The notes beneath the pieces were generated by a model. That model was not told where the DNA came from. It saw only the letters and a list, made by a program, of their open reading frames with translations, and ran no database searches. A stretch of DNA of 64,000 nt from Piliocolobus tephrosceles (lineage: Eukaryota > Chordata > Mammalia > Primates > Cercopithecidae): NCBI RefSeq assembly GCF_002776525.5, contig NC_045439.1:162413016-162477015 (forward strand), in the 5' to 3' direction. The position numbers and the translations under genes were made by a program. Shown one piece after another: positions 20,701 through 33,545 of this stretch (positions are counted from its first letter, which is position 1; each line of letters opens with the position of its first letter).

Positions 20701-22321
20701 AGTGAGCATGGCTGAAAGCAGAGTTCTCTCAAAGAGATTTTTTAATGTGTCTGATCCCCACATGCTCAATTCCATTAAAGGAAATGTTTCGCTAAAACAA
20801 CCAGGCCCTCCACATGCTGAGAGGGGCACAGGTGAACTCTGCACTCTGCAAACCTCCCTGCCAGGCTACCTTCTCTTCTCTCGTGCTCCTGTCCAGACTG
20901 ACCTGTCCTGGACAGCAGAGAAAGTGGTATGCCCAAGACTACTATTGTTCTTCCCCTCCCTCCCCTGACCACAGTCGGCCCCCTGGGCATTCGCCTTTGG
21001 AATATGGGCCCTGGCTTCCAGCAAGGGCACTCTCTTGCGCAACACGATAGTGCAAGCTTCCCGAGCAGCCTGGGAAGACTTCCTGTGCTGCGGTCCAAGC
21101 CGATGGAATTGATAAGAAGAGATGCCCAGAGGCTCATGCCTGCCTGCCCCAACTCCCAAGGAGGGCTCCTTTAGCTGTCTCTGAGTGTTATTCAAATGAA
21201 ATTCCAAGGTCAAATGAATCTGAGAAACACTGACTAAAGAGCAACTCAGGTTACTTAGGTAATTAATTACAGGGCTCCTTGGAGTCTAACATTCTGATGT
21301 GCATTGTGGTTCTCCAAGGGTTGGATGTATTATGCAGTGTTTTCAGAATGAGTTTGACCTGGAAATCCTCTTGCTTGAATTACTTCAAACAACCAGTGTT
21401 CTGAGGCGATATCCTCTGAAGAGGAATGGGAGAAACAAGGTTGTAGGACCAAGAATGAGGAAAATACCAACCATCAAAAATGGTTTTAGCTACTTTAGAT
21501 TTTTTCATGGAAATTAAAAGTTCATGGTTCATATTTGTATCTCTCCACAAATTATGAGGAAGAAGAAAAAAAAAAACTAAGCTCTGACCTAATTCAGAAT
21601 TATTCTGACATTATATAAAAGTACCTTATCTGTTTCATTCTAAGCTGAGTGTCTCTTCTCATAAACTTCACTCAAGAAACACCTGATTTTGTCCATCAAA
21701 TGTATCATTTTATTAAGGCTCTAAGCTCATTGGACATCTCCAGGATTAGAGTCTGCTGCCTAATAAAGCATTCCACTATCAGTGCTGATGGTTCGTCATC
21801 CTCCCTTGTGTGGGCTCAGTCACCCGACTTGTACTCACAGATCCCATCTCTATTCCCTGCAGCGATGTGGAAACATCCTATCTCTTCTCGGCCGTTCAAA
21901 GGCAGCTACCAAGTCTCCCTTGTATTCTTTTTCAGGTCCAGCACACCCAGCTCCTACCACTGTCTCTCAGGTGGAAGGGATGTTTAAATCATTGGCAGCT
22001 CCCATCCTGAGTAAGAGCTAGTTTCTCAGTGTCCATCCCACCTCACATATTCAAAGCAAACCATCCCAGCACCACACAAGCAGGGTGGACACTGTGGTTG
22101 GGGGGGGGGGGGCGGTGTGCCTCACTATCGCTTAGTCACTCACTGGTTGAAATAATTCTTTCCCAGCACCTTACTATTGATTAATACTGACTTCCTGAGA
22201 TCTTTAAATCTCAGCAGGTTAAACCAAGATCCTTAAATCTTTTTATTTCTTTTGTGCACTCTATCCTCTTTAATAGCTGCCTCATCCTTTCTTTTCTATC
22301 TTGTACATTAGAACCATTTAT
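20701..22321. other. Low-copy segment, ~1.6 kb, with a 13-G run
   Basis: Overlapping frames of 70-125 codons on both strands at 20702-21213 and 21649-22021 have no recognised product. A run of 13 G lies at 22100-22112. No clear repeat family seen. Confidence 0.45.
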
Positions 22322-22462
22322 TGAAAATCATTTTACCCTCTGATAGGGTATTCACTCTGTGGTAAATCCCACCTTTGAAGGTATTTACCATATGGTAAAT
22401 ACCAGAGAGTAAATACCCTGTTAGAGAGTAAAGCCATATTAGAGAGTAAAATGATTTTGAAA
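22322..22462. repeat. Imperfect long palindrome with a perfect 24-bp core
   Basis: The centre GGTATTTACCATATGGTAAATACC (22380-22403) is a perfect palindrome of two 12-bp halves. The arms also pair further out: 'aaaatcattttac' at 22325 is matched by 'gtaaaatgatttt' near 22446, and 'gggtattcactct' by 'agagagtaaataccc'. In the right arm, 'agagagtaaa' recurs three times at about 18-bp spacing. It could form a hairpin or cruciform, or be an old DNA-transposon end pair. Confidence 0.85.
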
Positions 22463-22559
22463 GCCTCAAAGGTAAACTTACATATTGACATTAAAATTAT
22501 AATAAAGTTTTAGAATTTTAAAATGAGAAAGAATCTTGAAAGCAATCTCATCTAAGCCT
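22463..22559. other. AT-rich segment, nothing recognised
   Basis: Short flank between the palindrome and a MIR-like remnant. Confidence 0.35.
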
Positions 22560-22682
22560 TCATTTTCCGCATGAGGAAACTGAGGTCTGAGGAGTCAAGC
22601 GATCTGCTGGAATTAACTCCTTTATTTTATGTTTCTGAGCATTTACGACGTCCCAAGCTCCATTCCTGTGCTAGACACACTA
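22560..22682 (-). mobile_element. MIR/L2-like remnant (antisense)
   Basis: 'gcatgaggaaactgaggtct' and 'gagcatttacgacgtcccaa' fit antisense MIR3/L2 3'-end text (gaggaaactgaggctc, gagcacctactatgtgcc). Diverged. Confidence 0.5.
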
Positions 22683-23461
22683 TGGAAAACACACAAGTCT
22701 TTGTTTTATTGCAACGTACATCTTATTTTGAAGAACTGGAAAATGAACCCAGTCCTTCTCTTGCTCTCTGTCTCTTTCTGTCTTCCCTTTTTTGCCCTCT
22801 AATATCATAATAGTCTTTTTAAATTTTCCTATGTATATAATAGCCAAGACCGATGAAAGAAGATTTATATTTACAGTAAAGCTATATTTGTAAAGCAATT
22901 GAAGCTGCTAAGTCTGTTTCTGAAGGAACCCAGCCCCAGATACAGCAACCTCAAATGAAATGCAATCAAAGAAAAAAAGATGTTTCACCTTCCAGATTCT
23001 ATGCCTCTGTGACAACACACAGCACAGTTGTCTAAAGAGAAACGAATGTGGAGTGTCTCCCAACAGAACTTCACTGAGAGTGTGTTCTCATGCAAGATAA
23101 GGGAAAATTCTATCACAAATTTCGTTTTGTATTTTGTTGGCAAAATTGAAAAACCAGAGCACAAATGTCAATTCACATAAAAGGTGACATTTCTAAGAAT
23201 AACATTCTTTGAACATCTTTTGCTTGTTTTACTGGCAGTCAGTTCTTTCATCTAATTGACAAAGAATGCCCCTCAAAATTGATTTTTCAGAACTGTGCTA
23301 TGAGTGTCTTGAAGGGTCATGCCTCAGCAGAGTGGGCCCTGGAGGGAAGCTGCCCCTTAATGCCCTCATGGCGCTAATGCAACATCCTTCTCTCTTCCGG
23401 TTCATTCCCTTCCCTCCCTGATTCTTTGGAGGGGCCAATGGGTGTCCCACCTTTGAAGGCC
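22683..23461. other. Low-copy segment, ~0.8 kb
   Basis: No gene or repeat recognised. Confidence 0.4.
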
Positions 23462-23600
23462 TTTAATTTTTTTGCTCATTTAATATAATATATTGAAAAC
23501 CTACTATCCCCATAGGGGCTATAAAGTAAACAAGATAGTTCTTGCCTTCGTTAGCTCATAAATTTGCAGAGCGGACATACCCGTAAACAGCTTCACTAAC
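23462..23600 (-). mobile_element. L2-like remnant (antisense)
   Basis: The order 'attgaaaacctactatcccc', 'aaacaagatagttcttgcct' and 'gttagctcataaattt' parallels antisense L2 3' ends (attgagcacctactatgtgcc...tccctgccctcatggagctta). Very old. Confidence 0.5.
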
Positions 23601-23832
23601 ATAATGTCGCGTGTGTGATTCCAACTGGCCCTTGTTTATTAAATCATTTCTCCAACATCTATTACACTGGACTCTGAAACAGGGCTATGGGTTCATAGGA
23701 AAATGTATAAGGTGTTCCAAGTTGCATGAGGCACAGGTAATCATGGGCCTAAAGGGACCAGTAAGACAGCACAGTCCATTGTGATAATCTGTGACTATTT
23801 CATTAAGAAGACATTGTTCAAACTGCACCTTA

Positions 23833-23990
23833 AACAGTAAGCTCATCAGCAGTGTCCAGGCCCTGGGNNNNNNNNNNGGTAAGAACAGTAAACTCATCAG
23901 CAGTGTCCAGGCCCTGGGTGGGGGGTTCTGGGTAAGAACAATAAGCTCATTAGCAGTGTCCAGGCCCTGGGTGGGCGGGTTCTGGGTAAG
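23833..23990 (+). repeat. 53-bp minisatellite, three units, with a 10-N gap
   Basis: Units start at about 23833, 23884 and 23937. Each reads 'aacartaarctcat...' followed by 'agcagtgtccaggccctggg', then G-rich spacer and 'ttctgggtaag'. The gap (23868-23877) lies inside the first unit. Frames here (113 codons plus, 108 minus) run through the gap and the repeat and are not credible genes. Confidence 0.9.
23868..23877. other. Assembly gap (10 N)
   Basis: Ten N inside a tandem repeat; the true number of repeat units is unknown. Confidence 1.
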
Positions 23991-25299
23991 TGAGCAGAGG
24001 ACCCCAAGCATGAAAGTGAAAGTCTTTCTTGAAGCACCTGTGAAGGTGAATTATTGGAACATTATAGAGAAAGAGAAAAAGACCAGGTCAGTTTGTAGAA
24101 TGTGTTTCTCCACACATTACACTTCGATTTAGTGAACGTACCAAAGTGATCCTATCTTGCTAATTCAAATTCCCATTGAGGGCTTCCAACCAGAAGGAAG
24201 CTGGCAAGAGCATCACTACCAATCTTGTAATTAAATAAAAAAAGTCCAGACAAACTTCAAATTAAAAACTTTTCTTGAATGCATCATGGAGGTGAGGTGT
24301 TGATGCAACTGATTAACCTGAAATATAAAGACAGGGAGGCACCTGCAAGGAAAAATGGGATGTGAGCAGCTGCTAGCCAGGGAAGATACATGCCAGATAC
24401 TCCAGACACCACTATGAAGAGTTTGGCCAGAAGCTTCTCACAAATTGACAAAGGGTAGATGTGAACTAGCGAGAGAAGAGAGCAATCCTGAAGCTTCAAG
24501 TAAAAGAATTTACACTCCCTTGCACCCTCTCAGCGTGAACCTGAGTGTGCACTGAAGATGGGCGAAGCCAGGCCTGGATCACTTTCCAGGACGTCCTTAT
24601 GGGAGAAGGACAGCAAGCACTCTACGCCCAGGGCGCTGATGAAAACCCACTGCCGCCAGGGGAAGGCACAGAAAGAAAGCCTTCAAGCAGGGGAGGAGAG
24701 GCAAGAAGCAAAGCTGGACTGTGGTGCCAGCGTGGGGAGGGGCAGGAGCACCGAAAGCCACATAGTCAAGACACAGGGACATGGCACCTGCCTAAGGCTG
24801 AAGGTTAGCCAGAATAGCAGAGGATAGCACCGGCCACAGCCCCACCAGGTGAACGTGTCAAGCAACAAGTAATAGCAGGTAGGAGTCACTTTAGGGTGAA
24901 AGGCAGGAGCATGGAGGAAGGCTGTCTCTGAAAATCAGTTCAAAGTAAACACCTAAAAGCGAGGATGGAAAACACACTGGTAAAAACGCTCAGGCAAACC
25001 AGTTCCACACTGAACGCAAGGTACCACGAGAGGAATCTGAAGGTTAGGGTGCACTGAAGGTAACCATAGCAACAACAAACCACAAACCAAGTCCTCCTGG
25101 CTAGACTGAATCAAACTCCCACCTTCAAGGCCTAAGGGAAGGAAAAGTATTCATTTCTAGGCACAAATGAATATTTGCCTTAGTTTGTACTATCTACCTT
25201 GCAACAAAAATTTTGTGACATATAAATAAGCTAGGGGAAAAAAAAACCTCTCAAGAGATAATGCGACCAACGAAACCAGACTCAGGTATGACACTTTCA
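23991..25299. other. Low-copy segment, ~1.3 kb
   Basis: No repeat recognised with confidence. Overlapping 87-89 codon frames at 24545-24827 have no recognisable product. Confidence 0.4.
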
Positions 25300-25965
25300 G
25301 ATCAGAAGTTTTAAATAACTGACCTTACTATGTTTAAAAGCCTAATGGAAAATGTAGACACCACACAAAATCAAATGGGTATTTTGAGCAGAGATGGGAA
25401 GAATGAAAACCATTTTAACAAAAAGAATTCCCTTGACCGGCTCACCACAGGCCTAACAAATCTCAGAAAGGAATTAGTGAACTTGCAAATAGAACAACAA
25501 AAATCACCCAAACTGAAACATGAACGGAAAAAACAACAGCAGAGCATCCATGAATTGTGGAATAACATCAAAACATCCAACATGTATAATCAGAATCCAA
25601 GAAGCAAAGAGAGAGAGAGAGAAATGGGCAGAAAAAATAGCCAAGAATTTGTCAAAATTAAATGACATCAAACCACGAATCTAAGTAGCACAGAAAACAT
25701 CAAGCAGAATGAATTCCACCAAGCAAACAAATCAAAACCAAACCTAGGTATGCCATATACAAACTTCTGAAAACCAAAGACAGAAAAAACAACAACCACA
25801 TTACATACAAAAGAACACAGATGAGAATTGTAGAAAACTTATCAGACTATGCAAGCCAGGAGGTGCTAGAGTGACACCTTTGGAGTATTAGAAAAATACA
25901 ATGTCAACACAAAATTCTATGCACAGCAAAAAAACACATTTCAAAAATAAAGCAGATATAGAAAT
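25300..25965 (+). mobile_element. L1M/HAL1-type ORF1 region (sense), decayed
   Basis: A 111-codon frame (25330-25665) encodes a charged, K/E/Q/N-rich chain with a heptad-like run (about residues 38-75), like the coiled coil of L1 or HAL1 ORF1. Downstream 'caaacttctgaaaaccaaag' and 'caacacaaaattctatgc' fit the later part of an old L1/HAL1 ORF1. The frame is only a fragment with no RNA-binding domain intact. Confidence 0.65.
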
Positions 25966-26745
25966 TCCACTCCTAGGTATGTACACAAAAGAACTGAAAA
26001 CAGGTACATAAACAAATTCGTGTAGACACATGTTCATAGCAACACTATTTCCAATAGCAAAAAGGTAGAAACAGCCCAAATATTTATTAAGATATGAATG
26101 AATTAACAAAAGCTAGTATATCTGTGTAAGGGAATATTATTCTGCCATTTATTCAAAGAATATCTGCAAATGGCCAACATAAAAGATACTCAATATTACT
26201 AATCATTAGGGAAATTCAAATCAAAACCACAATGAGATACCACTTTACACCCATCAGATTGGCTAGTTGAAAAAAAAAAAAAGAAAGAAAAGAAAAGAAG
26301 TATTCAAGAGGATATGGAAAAATCTGAACGCTTGTGCACAGCTAGGGGGAATGTAATATTGTGTGGCCACTATGGAAAAGAGTATGGCAGTGCCTCAAAT
26401 TACTAAGCAGGAAACCCCATATGTTCCCACAATCCCACTTCCAGGTATACCCCAGTGAAATGAAAGCAGGGACTTGAACAGATCATTGTACACCCATGTT
26501 CCTTATAGCATTATTCATAATAGCCAAAAGATGGAAGCAACTCAAATGTCCATTGATGAATGAATAAACAAACTATGGCATAAACATACAATGGAATATT
26601 TTCCTGCCATAAAAAAGATGAAATGCTGATACCCGCTACAATGTGAATGCACCTCAAAAGCATTATGCTAAGTGAAAGAAGGCCAACACCAAAGGCCATA
26701 TATTATATGATTCTATTTATTTGTAATCTCTGGTATAGGTAAATC
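25966..26745 (+). mobile_element. L1 ORF2 3' part (sense)
   Basis: Typical L1 end-of-ORF2 text ('tgttcatagcaacactattt', 'caatcccacttccaggtata', 'aatggaatattttcctgcc'). The order repeats at 26150, so two L1 fragments are probably joined. An A/GA-rich tract lies at 26269-26299. Confidence 0.85.
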
Positions 26746-28883
<2,138 letters not shown>

Positions 28884-29543
28884 TCTTATGGTGAAAGTTT
28901 AGGTTAATATTCTCAGATTTTCTTCTTTTCTGTCATAGTCCTTCAATTCCATAAATTTCCTTCTAAACACTGCTTGAGTTATATCTCATATATTTTAATA
29001 GATTATGCTTATATTTTAATTTTGCTCAAAATATTTTCTTTGTGTTTTCTCTTTTGACTCACAGGCTATTTAGAGCTAATTTCCAAATATTTCTGTATTT
29101 CCCCAAATCCATTTATGATTCATTTCTAATTCAATTATATTGTGGTCAGATGACATACTTTGTATAATTTCAGTCTTTGTAAATGTATCAGTACTTGATT
29201 TATGGCCTAGCTTATAGTCCATCCTGAAGAGCATTCTTTGTAAGCTTGAAAAAAACAATGTGTATTCTGCCTTTGTTGGGTTGAGTCTTCTGTAGATATT
29301 AGGTCAAGTAATTGTGAGTATTACTCAAATTTTCTATAGCCTTGCTGATTTTTCTGTCTAATTGTTATATTCATTATTAAGAAGAGGGTATTAAAGTCTC
29401 CACTTACTTGTTTTGTTCTTCATACATTTAGGAATTTTGTTCTTAGTTGTATGTATATTAACAGTTGTTATATCATCCTGATTTATTGGTCCTAATAAAA
29501 TGTGCTAGGAGGACTTTTGTCTTCTTCTTTAGTAGTATTTTCA

Positions 29544-29553
29544 NNNNNNNNNN
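29544..29553. other. Assembly gap (10 N)
   Basis: Ten N inside the antisense L1, after 'agtagtattttca'. Confidence 1.
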
Positions 29554-29897
29554 TCTTTTGTTGCTATTTTTACTTTGTGTTTTCAATTTGTTTTTAGTAA
29601 TTGCTGTTGGGATTTCAATATACATCCTATTTATCACAATCTGGCCTAGATTAATAGTAACCTAATTTCATTAAAACCTAGAGATTCTGCTCTAAGGTAG
29701 CCCATTCTTTCCCTCCTCCTTTATGCTATTATTATGATATATATTACATCTCTGTAGGTAAAATAGCCAAAAGCATATTCGTGTCATTTTATGTGATTTT
29801 ATTTTCAATCAGTTAGAAGAAGAAAAGACAAAAATATATTTATTCAGGCTCATCTATACAGCTATGTATTTACCTTTTCCAGTGCTCTTTATTTTTT

Positions 29898-29920
29898 GGG
29901 GGGGTGGGGGTGGGGGCGGG
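29898..29920 (+). other. G-quadruplex motif
   Basis: Four G runs of 7, 5, 5 and 3 separated by single T, T and C. This is a canonical intramolecular G-quadruplex pattern on the plus strand, within an antisense L1. Confidence 0.85.
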
Positions 29921-30230
29921 ATTCAAGTTATCGTCTGTTGCAATTTCCATTCCTTTCTTTAGTATTTCTCTCAAGGTAGGTATGCCAACAATTAATTCTC
30001 TGAGTCTTTCTTTTGTTTTGTTTTAAATCTGATCATATCTTTTTTTGAAACATCATTTTGAAAAATAGTTTTTCTATAAATGAAATTGTTTCTTGAGTTT
30101 GTATTTTCGTTTCAACACTTTAAATGTCATGCTACTGCTTTTTGGCCTACACTTGCTTCTGAGGAGATGAGAAGTCAGCTATTGTTCTGACTGTATTCTT
30201 ACATGAGGCTTTTCATGTAAACAGCAATGA

Positions 30231-30384
30231 AGAGCTCACCAAAGTCCCCTCTGGCCTCTCAGGTACACGCACAGCGCTGTGCACATACTCAGCCTTCATG
30301 CCCTCAGGGACACAGGGGAGCTTATCAAAGTCTACTCTGGCTGTCACATTCCCTGCATCACCTATTAAACGTCTGCCTAGTCTG
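30231..30384. other. Short segment with a diverged ~86-bp direct repeat
   Basis: 'agctcaccaaagtcccctct' near 30234 recurs as 'agcttatcaaagtctactct' near 30320. It could be L1 5' region tandem units, which are known in old L1s; not certain. Confidence 0.45.
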
Positions 30385-31488
30385 CTTTTTATTTGATTTT
30401 TAGCAAAAGTACAAAAGCTATTTAATGAAAAAATACAGTCTTTTCAACAAATGGTACTATAATGAATAGGTATCTATATGCAAAAATAAATCTAAACTCA
30501 AAATGGATCATAGATTTAGAGGTAAAAGTAAAACTTAGAAAATCTAAGAGAAAATCTTTGTGATCTTGTGCTAGCCAAAGGTTTCTTAAATATAATACTA
30601 AAGGCATGATCCCCATAGGGACAAGTTCATAAACTGAACTTTATCAGAACTTAAAACTTCGTCTGAGAACTATACTATTAGAAAAATGAAGAGATGAAAC
30701 TCAAGAAAATTTTTCAAATCAGAGATGACAAAGGACTTAATATTCTGAAAATATGAAAACTTCACAAAGCTCAACAATAAGAAAATAATCCAATCTGAAA
30801 AGGGCAAAAGACGTTAACAGACACTTCACCAAAGAACATAAACACATGTTCAACATCATTAATTATTAGTAAAATATAAATCAGAACCACAGTGAGATAC
30901 CACTGCACACATATTAGAATGGCTTAAAATCACATCTGACAGAACCAAGTGCTGATTAGACCGTAGAAAAATGAACTCTCATACATTACTGGAAGATTGA
31001 GAATGATAGAGCAACTATGGAAAATTAAGCAGAGCAAACTATCTGGCCTGACAGCCCCCTTGCTAGGTGTTTTTGCGAGAGAAATGAAAACATGTATCCA
31101 CACAAAGACCACTGTTCACAATGTGGTCCGTCTCTGCAATGAAATACTACTCAGCAATAAAAAGACAAACTGCTGATGCATACGAAAACATGACTGGATA
31201 TCTAAAACATTACGGTAAGTGGAGGAAACTGGATTCCTTTTTTATGAGATTCTTGAGAAGGCAAAACTAGAGGGACAAAAGTAAGATGAATTCTTGCCAG
31301 GGGCTGGAAGTGGAAAGAAGCGATTGAATGTAAAGGGGGACCAGAAAACTTCTGGGTGTGATGGAAATATTCTCTCAGTTGAGGTGGTGGTTACATGATT
31401 GTGTATATTTGCTGAAACTGATTAAACTATACACCTTAAAATGGTAAAATTTACTATGTTCAATTATACCTCAATTACCCTGAATTTT
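30385..31488 (+). mobile_element. L1 ORF2 C-terminal and 3' end (sense)
   Basis: Runs from 'cagtcttttcaacaaatggt' (ORF2) through 'tgaaatactactcagcaata' to the 3' end 'aattatacctcaatta'. Orientation is opposite to the L1 just upstream. Inactive. Confidence 0.9.
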
Positions 31489-31783
31489 TTTTTTTTTTTT
31501 TGAGACAGGGTCTTACTCTGTTGCCCAGGCTGGAGTGTGGTGGCACAACCATAGCTCACTGCAGCCTCCAACTGTTGAGCTCAAGTGATCCTCCCATGCC
31601 AATCTCCTGCATAGCTGGGACTACAGGCATGTGCCACCATGCCCAGCTAAGCTTTTCATTTTTTGCTGAGATGACGTCTTGCTATGTTACTTGGGCTAGT
31701 CTCAAACTCGTGGCCTCAAGTTATCTTCCCGCCTCTGCCTCTCAAAGTGTTAGAATTACAGGCATGAGCCACTGTGCCTGGCC
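31489..31783 (-). mobile_element. AluJ-type Alu, antisense
   Basis: Full-length but strongly diverged antisense Alu with 'gggtcttactctgttgccc' and 'gcctccaactgttgagctc', typical of the oldest Alu class. It lies at the L1 3' end; 'cctgattt'-like words flank both sides. Confidence 0.9.
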
Positions 31784-32157
31784 CTGATTTTTTTTTTAAT
31801 AATGAATTAGGATATGGAATTTTTGCCATCATGCCATCAAACTGCATGGAACTTGGTACCAGGCAGCTTTGTTCAAACTATACAAAATGTATGTTCACAT
31901 GAAAACATGTCCATGAGTATATGCCCAAAATACGCATCATGTATCTGCCCCAAATTGGAGGGAAAACAATTGACTTTCAAATGATGAAAAGACAAACTCC
32001 TAATGAGTAGAATCATACACAGCTATACAATGGAACAAACTATTCATAAAAGCAGCAACATGGATCAATCTCCAGTGCATTTTCATAAATGAAAGAAGCC
32101 AGACCCAAAAGCCTATGATTCCACTGACATGAAATTCTGGAGAAGGCAAAGCTGTAG
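31784..32157 (+). mobile_element. Old L1 3'-end fragment (sense)
   Basis: 'cacagctatacaatggaaca' and 'aaagaagccagacccaaaag' fit the ORF2 end of an old L1. The first ~150 bp are not clear. A GC-rich duplication follows. Confidence 0.55.
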
Positions 32158-32285
32158 CAGGGAGAACAGCTCAGCGGTGGCCAGGGGCTGCTCGGGGAGG
32201 GGCTGTCTACGAAGGGGCAGCAGGGAGAACAGCTCAGCGGTGGCCAGGGGCTGCTCGGGGAGGGGCTGTGTCTACGAAGGGGCAG
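32158..32285 (+). repeat. Two-copy ~64-bp GC-rich tandem duplication in an L1 tail
   Basis: Unit 1 at 32158-32220 and unit 2 at 32221-32285 are identical except for an extra 'tg'. Each starts 'cagggagaacagctcagcgg' and ends 'ctacgaaggggcag'. Near identity shows a recent event. Confidence 0.95.
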
Positions 32286-32955
32286 CAAAGAGGAGTGTTT
32301 TTCCGGTGATAGACCTGCCGCTTGTCTTAGTTGTGCTGCTATGTATGTGGCTACGGATTCTTCAACATTCACAGGGCTCTCAGCACATGACTGAATTCTA
32401 CTGCACGTATAAGATGCAAAATATAAAATCTTTAAATTTTATTTTGTAATATTGTGGACCCTGAGGAGAAGCAGGGGAGACTCAGATGGCCAGTCAGGAG
32501 GTGGCCCCAGCAGAGGGACGCTTGAGCAGGGTACCAGACACACTACGGGGTTGTTTTGGAAAACACAGAAAAGAAGAAGTTAAAGATTCTTTTAGACCTC
32601 TGTTTTTCTCCCCAGAGCAGGAAACATCTGCCAATGCTTTATGATGGAGTGGAACTGACTTCCTAATCTGAATGTTTCTCAAGCCTACGAGTCCCCCTTT
32701 GCCTGTCGCTCCTTTTCTGTTCCACCTGATGGGCTCTGACGGGCTCCCAAGGAGAGGAGGAGCCCAAGGCTGTGTGTCTCCACTTCCCATTGCCTCACAG
32801 CCTGCGGTGAGAAGTATTCGTGCTTAGTTCATGCATTTCCTCACCATGCATTGGGGGTTCTGTATGGAGTCACAGAGCCAGACACCAATACCCAAAAAGA
32901 TGCATAATGAACATCACAGCCTTATATGGGCTTAAAGTACAGGAGGGACCATATT
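32286..32955. other. L1 3' tail, then low-copy DNA
   Basis: The first ~160 bp ('aacattcacagggctctcag', 'gactgaattctactgcacg') continue the old L1 end. The rest has no recognised element; a 98-codon minus frame at 32494-32790 has no recognised product. Confidence 0.4.
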
Positions 32956-33050
32956 CTCCTTTCCTTTCTTTTCTTTTCTCTTTCTCCTGCCTGCCTTTCT
33001 TCCTGCCTGCCTGCCTTCTTCCTTCCTTCCTTCTTGCTTTCTTTCTTCAT
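32956..33050 (+). repeat. (TTTC/TTCC/CCTG)n pyrimidine tract
   Basis: About 95 bp rich in CTTT, TTCC and CCTG words. Frames through it on both strands are low complexity. Confidence 0.9.
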
Positions 33051-33079
33051 TAATCCATGCTTTTTATGCACAAGAATGG

Positions 33080-33545
33080 ACCAAGCACTGTGCCACTGGC
33101 CTGCTTGCCCAACCAACTTTCCTTTCCCTACTTCATCCTTTACGTGGCAGTGGAAATCTAACTGGGTTTTATGGCTAAAAATCATCTAGTGGCTTGGCTT
33201 TTGGGTAAAGCTTCTCATCTGCAGAGCCTGCACGGTCCTTCCTGGGTGGCCAGCGCCACCCAGCCTCACCTCCCACGTGAGCCACGTGGCCCCCTGCAGC
33301 TTCTTCCATCCATAAGGTCCGTAACTTCCCGAGACGTGCACCCACCACAGCCACGTTAGCAACTGTGGCTTCTCACTCCTCTGCACCCCAGCATTCCCGG
33401 GTACCTCAACCACATCACCCAGCACACTGGACTGCGGTCACAGCGGAGGCTTGTCTCCCTGTTAGGGCGTAAGCTACTGTAGGCCAAAGAAGGGCCTAAT
33501 TTGTCTCTGACGCCTGTGGCCCAATAAAACTCAGCTGAATTCCGT
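33080..33545 (+). mobile_element. L2-like LINE remnant (sense)
   Basis: 'aaaaatcatctagtggcttg' and the end 'ttgtctccctgttagggcgt' fit an L2 3' region (ctgttagactgtaagctcc). Very diverged, boundaries approximate. Confidence 0.45.

Larger units (their letters stand above)
28884..30230 (-). mobile_element. Antisense L1, continuation to the ORF1 region
   Basis: The antisense L1 resumes after the Alu ('atttctaattcaattatatt', 'tagtccatcctgaagagc'). The reverse-strand frame 29076-29258 is ORF2 N-terminal. From about 29.7 kb the text is like the ORF1/inter-ORF part. A 10-N gap lies at 29544, and a G4-type run at 29898-29920. Confidence 0.8.

Noticed and set aside
25330..25665. 111-codon coiled-coil-like protein
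   Set aside because: It lies in L1/HAL1 sequence and is an ORF1 remnant.
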